64,000 nt of DNA from Roseivivax lentus (GTDB lineage Bacteria; Pseudomonadota; Alphaproteobacteria; Rhodobacterales; Rhodobacteraceae), in the NCBI RefSeq assembly GCF_900156805.1, contig NZ_FTOQ01000011.1, positions 1 through 64,000 on the forward strand, read 5' to 3'. Positions 60,502-64,000 of this stretch are shown here, one piece after another. Numbering within the stretch: position 1 is the first letter of the stretch; each line of letters begins with the position of its first letter. Below the pieces are notes generated by a model. That model had not been told where the DNA came from. It searched no databases and saw nothing but the letters and a program-made list of their open reading frames with translations. Made by a program: the position numbers and the translations under genes.

Positions 60502-61223
60502 CACCCGACCCCGTCATATGGGCGAGCCGCGAATTCGAAGTGGCACGCGCAGGCTTGCCAGCGCATCTGGCGGCACTCCACCGTTTGCACCGGCGTCGCG
60601 AACGCCACAGATCGGTGGTTACGGAGTTTCCCGGGTGGCTGGCGGATGCGCAAGGCCGACAAGACGATGTCGACGGGATCCGTCTCGTGACGCTGGGCAA
60701 TCTCTTCGGATCATATGCCTGCCTGATGCAGGACGACGTCATCGACGGCGATGCGGTGACGCCCATGCTGGACGCGCTTGCCTCCATCTACATGCTGCGA
60801 TGCACCGAGACCTACCGCGGGCTGATGACGGACACTCCCGCCTTCTGGCCGCTCTTTCACCGGTACTGGACGGAATATTATGCAGCTTTGGCCGCCGAAG
60901 CCGCCGGCGAGCGGAGCAACGAAATCATCGGGCAGAAGCTGTCTCCGCTCAAGATAAGCGCCGCGGCTCTCTGCCTGCGCTGGGACGCGATGCACCAGCT
61001 TCCGACACTCGAAGACATCATCGAAAACTTCCACGTCGTTGTTCAGTTGCTCGACGATCTGGAAGAGCGCAGAACCGTTTCCCCGGCACGCCTGGAACAC
61101 GGCACGCGCACGGCCCACCAGGTGGAAGAGGCCGCCCGCGTGGCGGGCTTGGAAAAGATGGCCGCCGCGGCGCGTGCCATCGCGCAAGCCATCGTAACGC
61201 TGAGTGCCGAACCAGTGCCCTGA
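60498..61223 (+). CDS. Class I isoprenoid-synthase-like protein (polyprenyl synthetase-like)
   Basis: The product has 241 residues, short for a polyprenyl synthetase. The first Asp-rich motif DDVID (79-83, in LMQDDVIDGDAV) and a second DDLEE (186-190, in QLLDDLEER) both fit a metal-diphosphate-binding isoprenoid synthase. Chain-length and IPP-binding segments of full synthetases (for example GKR near the N-terminus) are not clear, so it may be a terpene synthase-like or prenyl-binding variant. It overlaps the cyclase-like gene and is 14 bases before the first peptide gene. Confidence 0.78.
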   Translation: MTPDPVIWASREFEVARAGLPAHLAALHRLHRRRERHRSVVTEFPGWLADAQGRQDDVDGIRLVTLGNLFGSYACLMQDDVIDGDAVTPMLDALASIYMLRCTETYRGLMTDTPAFWPLFHRYWTEYYAALAAEAAGERSNEIIGQKLSPLKISAAALCLRWDAMHQLPTLEDIIENFHVVVQLLDDLEERRTVSPARLEHGTRTAHQVEEAARVAGLEKMAAAARAIAQAIVTLSAEPVP

Positions 61224-61237
61224 GAAAGGAAAACCGC

Positions 61238-61432
61238 ATGCCAGAAGACAAGATGACTGAAGGACACGCGGATACCGCTCATTCGGTGATCGCGGTCAAG
61301 CGCTTGCAACCGGTGCCGGCACGTCCGACCGAAGGTCCCCTGCCGGCCTGCGATTGCGACGAGTATTGCAACATCGACATCTGCGGAATTGACGACGTCG
61401 AGGCAGAGGCCTGCGGCGTCTATGGCGGATAA
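61238..61432 (+). CDS. Cys-rich small peptide A, candidate RiPP precursor
   Basis: The product has 64 residues with a GAGAAAGGA site before the ATG. The N-terminal half is leader-like (VIAVKRLQPVPARP). The core-like C-terminus carries five Cys: PACDCDEYCNIDICG, then EACGVYGG. It shares the KRxQP block, the C-D-C-D-x-x-C core and the CGVYGG ending with peptides B and C. Its location directly after the radical SAM operon genes makes it a likely substrate. Confidence 0.82.
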   Translation: MPEDKMTEGHADTAHSVIAVKRLQPVPARPTEGPLPACDCDEYCNIDICGIDDVEAEACGVYGG

Positions 61433-61463
61433 CCAAGGCATGCATATTGCGATGGAGAATAGG

Positions 61464-61637
61464 ATGAACAATCAAACCGATCAGATATTCGAAATAAAAC
61501 GCATCCAGCCCGAGGCCAAGGCAGAGCCGGTCAAGGGACCGCTCGCAGCCTGTGATTGCGATGATCATTGCGAAGTCGAAGTCTGCGTCGTTGGCGATGA
61601 CGTGGATGTCGATGTTTGCGGCGTATATGGCGGCTAA
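61464..61637 (+). CDS. Cys-rich small peptide B, candidate RiPP precursor
   Basis: The product has 57 residues from the ATG at 61464, which has GGAGAATAGG before it; longer starts lack a site. Leader-like: QIFEIKRIQPEAKAEPVKGP. Core-like: ACDCDDHCEVEVC, then VDVDVCGVYGG. The five Cys are interleaved with Asp/Glu, as in radical SAM thioether (ranthipeptide) precursors where Cys is joined to Asp/Glu/Thr carbons. Its close identity with peptide C points to recent duplication. Confidence 0.85.
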   Translation: MNNQTDQIFEIKRIQPEAKAEPVKGPLAACDCDDHCEVEVCVVGDDVDVDVCGVYGG

Positions 61638-61685
61638 TCTTTGCCGATAATTCGAATAATGGAGATATTTGAAAGGGAATTGCTG

Positions 61686-61856
61686 ATGGATATCCCGGAG
61701 AAAGAGATTTTCGAAATCAAACGCATCCAACCCGAGTCTCATCCGGCTCCGGTCAAAGGGCCGCTCGCCGCCTGTGATTGCGACGATCACTGCGAAGTTG
61801 AAATCTGTGTCGTCGACGATGTGGATATCGAAGCCTGCGGTGTTTACGGCGGCTGA
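61686..61856 (+). CDS. Cys-rich small peptide C, candidate RiPP precursor
   Basis: The product has 56 residues from the ATG at 61686 (AAGGGAAT site). It shares IFEIKRIQPE and VKGPLAACDCDDHCEVE with peptide B and ends IEACGVYGG. It is the third of three tandem paralogues, separated by 31-48 bases. The region between leader and core (about residues 19-27) is the least conserved, as expected for a linker. Confidence 0.85.
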   Translation: MDIPEKEIFEIKRIQPESHPAPVKGPLAACDCDDHCEVEICVVDDVDIEACGVYGG

Positions 61857-61893
61857 GCATTTTCGCGACACATTGAGAAAGAGGAATAGACCA

Positions 61894-62760
61894 ATGATTG
61901 ATACTGATCTGCTTGATGGTTTTGTCGAGGCGGTAAACGGTGTTGTCGGTTCCGGCAAGGAACGTGCATCGGTCCGCATTTCCGAACTTGCCAAGAAGGA
62001 TCCCGGTGAGCCCGCATTTCAGCTGGCATTGGCGATGTTGGCCGGATTTTCGAACGACTTCTACGCCGCGCAGGGAGACGTGGCCCGGCACCTCGATGCG
62101 GCTGAAGCCGATCTTTCGGAAAAGCGTGTCGAGATGACGGAAATGAACGATCCGCATCTTCGCTTCGCCGATGCGATGCTGACGGTCTTGCGGATTCAAA
62201 GCCAGATGATCGCGATGCGCGACAAGGCGGCCCTGGCCTTGCGCGAGATGCGCCGATCTAGCCAGGCCATCCGTGAGGAAAAGGAGTTCTTCGCGACCCT
62301 GTTGGCGATGCTCGAGGCGCTGAACATGATGGGCCTCACCACAACGAGCAAACGCGGCCGCACAGAGCTCGAAAAGCTGATCGACAGCGACGCGATCGGC
62401 GATTTCGCCTCCTTCGCGCTGACATATGCCTATCGACAGGACGGAGAACCCGACCGCGCCCAGGAGGTTGCCGAAAGGTTGTCGCGCAAACATCCCCGCA
62501 GCGTCGTCGTGCACGAACTCCTGGGGTCGATCGCCGCACAACGTGGCGATCGGGATGCGGCCGTCGAACACTATCGCAACGCGGTCGAAGCTGCGCCCAA
62601 CTCCATCGGCGCGCTGATCGGGCTGTCCTTTGCCCTCTCGCGGGCAGGCGACAACGATGCGGGCCGTGAAAGCGCCGAAAAAGCCATCGCGCTCGACAAG
62701 ACGGGTCGATACCATCCCTACACGTCGAACGCGCTATTGCAGAGTACGGCACGGCAATAA
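61894..62760 (+). CDS. TPR-like helical protein in the peptide operon
   Basis: The product has 288 residues with a GAGGAATAG site. The C-terminal half shows TPR-type repeats (LGSIAAQRGDRDAAVEHYRN, AVEAAPNSIGALIGLSFALS, RAGDNDAGRESAEKAIALDK); the N-terminal half is also helical. There is no signal peptide. It is 37 bases after peptide C. TPR proteins in such clusters may hold the peptide or bring enzymes together; an immunity role cannot be excluded. Confidence 0.8.
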   Translation: MIDTDLLDGFVEAVNGVVGSGKERASVRISELAKKDPGEPAFQLALAMLAGFSNDFYAAQGDVARHLDAAEADLSEKRVEMTEMNDPHLRFADAMLTVLRIQSQMIAMRDKAALALREMRRSSQAIREEKEFFATLLAMLEALNMMGLTTTSKRGRTELEKLIDSDAIGDFASFALTYAYRQDGEPDRAQEVAERLSRKHPRSVVVHELLGSIAAQRGDRDAAVEHYRNAVEAAPNSIGALIGLSFALSRAGDNDAGRESAEKAIALDKTGRYHPYTSNALLQSTARQ

Positions 62761-62789
62761 GCGCCAGATCGCGGGCGGGATCGGGTCCT

Positions 62790-63401
62790 GTGAACATCGA
62801 CGCAGACGCCCGGCACGGGCGCCGGGTCCGGCGGCGCTCACCACTACGCCGCGCCGTCGACAACCCCTATCTGCGCAACGCGGTTCTGGCAGCCGCGATC
62901 GTCGTCTCGGGCGCCTGGAAGATGTGGCTGATGCCGGTCAGTGTTCTGGAAGTCGTCGGCGGCTGCGCAATTGGATTGTGCAGTTTCGCTTTTGCCGTCT
63001 GGGTCTTATCCCGCTGCAATACCAGTGCTCTGGTCGTGGAATTCAAAAATCTGCGTCGGGGCCTGTGCCGTCTTCCAAGACGCCGATGTGCGGGTCAGGT
63101 CCTTCGGGCCGCATTCGAGGAAACCGCGTGGCGCGGAGCGTTGCAGACGGCGATATTGGGCGGAGGTCCTCTGGCCCTACTGGCCACAGCGGGCCTTTTC
63201 ACCGCGCGTCATGCCCAAATTTACCAACATCGCGTCGCAACGGCGCAAATTGCGGAGTTTGCCTTGTTCGCCTTCACCCTGGGCGCGCTTGTTGCTGCGA
63301 CGGACGCCCTGCTGCCCGCAGCACTGGCGCATGCGATGCGAAACGTCGCCATCTTCGCAGCCCGGGAAGGTGGAGAAAGGGAACACGGCGACCAAGTGTA
63401 G
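62790..63401 (+). CDS. CPBP-family (Rce1/Abi-like) intramembrane protease
   Basis: The product has 203 residues. It has hydrophobic segments at about 31-75 and 125-175 and the CPBP motifs EETAWRG (E110, E111, R115), FTARH (H141) and AHAMRN (H181). The family includes the CAAX endopeptidase Rce1 and bacteriocin-linked proteases or immunity proteins. It starts with GTG at 62790, 29 bases after the TPR gene, probably in the same operon. A role in cleaving, exporting or giving immunity to the peptide product is likely; CAAX-like cleavage after prenylation is a speculation. Confidence 0.8.
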   Translation: MNIDADARHGRRVRRRSPLRRAVDNPYLRNAVLAAAIVVSGAWKMWLMPVSVLEVVGGCAIGLCSFAFAVWVLSRCNTSALVVEFKNLRRGLCRLPRRRCAGQVLRAAFEETAWRGALQTAILGGGPLALLATAGLFTARHAQIYQHRVATAQIAEFALFAFTLGALVAATDALLPAALAHAMRNVAIFAAREGGEREHGDQV

Positions 63402-63469
63402 CCCGTCCAAGCCGGCCCTCGGTGCGGGCGACCTGACCTGAGCCCCGTTTCCTCTTACATCTTGAGGTA

Positions 63470-64000
63470 GAGTCCGCCTCAACGAAGGAGACGGACGGTG
63501 CAAAGAGATCACGGCTCAGCGATGAGCAGATCTTCGCGATCCTGAAGCAGCAGGAGAGCGGCGTGGAGACGGCAGATATGTGCCGGCAACGCGGGATCAG
63601 TTCGGTGTCTTTCCAAAAGTGGAAGGCCAAGTCCGGGGGGCCGAGGTACCGGACGTCCAACGGCTCACGGCGCTCGAAGACGAGACCGCGAAGCTGAAGA
63701 TGCCGTTGGCCGAACAGATGCCGGAGAATACCGTGCCGCGAGGCGTTGCATCGAAGAAATGGCGACACCCGCGGCCCGCCGCGATGCCATGGCGCATCCG
63801 CGCGAAGCACGTCAGGTGCGCCATCGGTGATGTTTCCCGTCTCAGACGTAAACACGTGCTCGCGCATATGCCCCGGTGTTCAGTCCCCGCATCGGGTCCG
63901 CAAGCGGCATCCGCACATTCTGCTTGAGCGGAGGAGCGGAGCCCCTGTCTACTCGATGCGGGCTGCAAATCGCCTGCCGGACAAAGGGCAAGCCGAAGGA
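63470..64000 (+). mobile_element. Degraded IS3-family element (orfA and start of orfB)
   Basis: The plus strand reads an OrfA-type start, KRSRLSDEQIFAILKQQESG, then TADMCRQRGISSVSFQKWKA. The matching downstream parts (leucine-zipper-like LKALEDENAKLKKLLAE equivalent) appear in another frame, so frameshifts are present. Orf-B-like residues (RKRHPHILLERRSG) are seen near 63900 and run off the window. A GTCCGCCTCAACGAAGGAG segment at about 63471-63489 resembles an IS3 terminal region. Non-functional. Confidence 0.75.

Overview
The window reads as chromosomal or large-plasmid DNA of a high-GC alphaproteobacterium, most likely of the Rhodobacteraceae. I base this on the gene families, GTG/ATG starts with purine-rich Shine-Dalgarno sequences, tightly overlapping operons, FnrL/FixK-type boxes (TTGA-N6-TCAA) and relics of IS6-family elements. 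No rRNA, tRNA or CRISPR array was seen. All family assignments come from reading motifs by eye; no database search was run.

Layout. 0.1-3.1 kb: a repeat-rich surface-type protein (GEVED and DUF11-like domains), possibly 5' truncated. 3.3-6.5 kb: an HPt protein, a PhnD-like periplasmic binding protein and a hybrid histidine kinase. 6.7-12.0 kb: a LysR regulator divergent from a catabolic operon (gamma-butyrobetaine-hydroxylase-like dioxygenase, class II aldolase, 3-hydroxyisobutyrate-dehydrogenase-like enzyme, aldehyde dehydrogenase). 12.1-14.3 kb: a Tat-exported tyrosinase with a small exported partner. 14.4-16.0 kb: two IS6 relics around a LysM/Gmad2 protein. 16.1-16.7 kb: a GNAT acetyltransferase.

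16.7-23.8 kb is the first striking region, a five-gene minus-strand operon. It starts with a 482-residue Cys/Thr-rich protein made of about a dozen modules, most ending in an AAPQ-type spacer. It continues with an aminoglycoside-phosphotransferase-fold kinase, a HopA1-LanC fusion carrying the LanC zinc ligands, a subtilisin-like protease and a small protein resembling an I9-type inhibitor or propeptide. I read this as a class V-like lanthipeptide system acting on a multi-core precursor with no obvious leader. IS6 relics lie on both sides.

24.9-30.7 kb: two membrane GTPases, then a minus-strand set of thioredoxin 2, DnaJ/CbpA, CbpM, a small helical protein and an alpha/beta hydrolase. 31.1-37.3 kb is the second striking region: a TPP-dependent E1 alpha subunit with a perfect Tat signal, E1 beta, a zinc ribbon, two paralogous exported c-type cytochromes, an MBOAT acyltransferase and an SGNH/DltD-like protein, behind an FNR-type box. 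This suggests a periplasmic 2-oxoacid oxidation linked to cytochrome c and perhaps to O-acylation. 37.7-40.3 kb: a three-enzyme fusion (phosphoribosyltransferase, dienelactone hydrolase, erythromycin esterase).

41.0-55.2 kb: three very large proteins in one operon (1618, 992 and 2116 aa), the middle one a phospholipase-D-like protein with a membrane hairpin. 55.3-57.9 kb: a minus-strand ACP/dehydratase/ketosynthase/ketosynthase-like operon. Divergent from it, 58.1-63.4 kb is the third striking region: a SPASM radical SAM enzyme, a squalene-cyclase-repeat protein, a class I isoprenoid-synthase-like protein, three paralogous Cys-rich small peptides, a TPR protein and a CPBP (Rce1-like) intramembrane protease. 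This looks like a RiPP cluster with possible terpenoid and acyl chemistry. A degraded IS3-family element closes the window.
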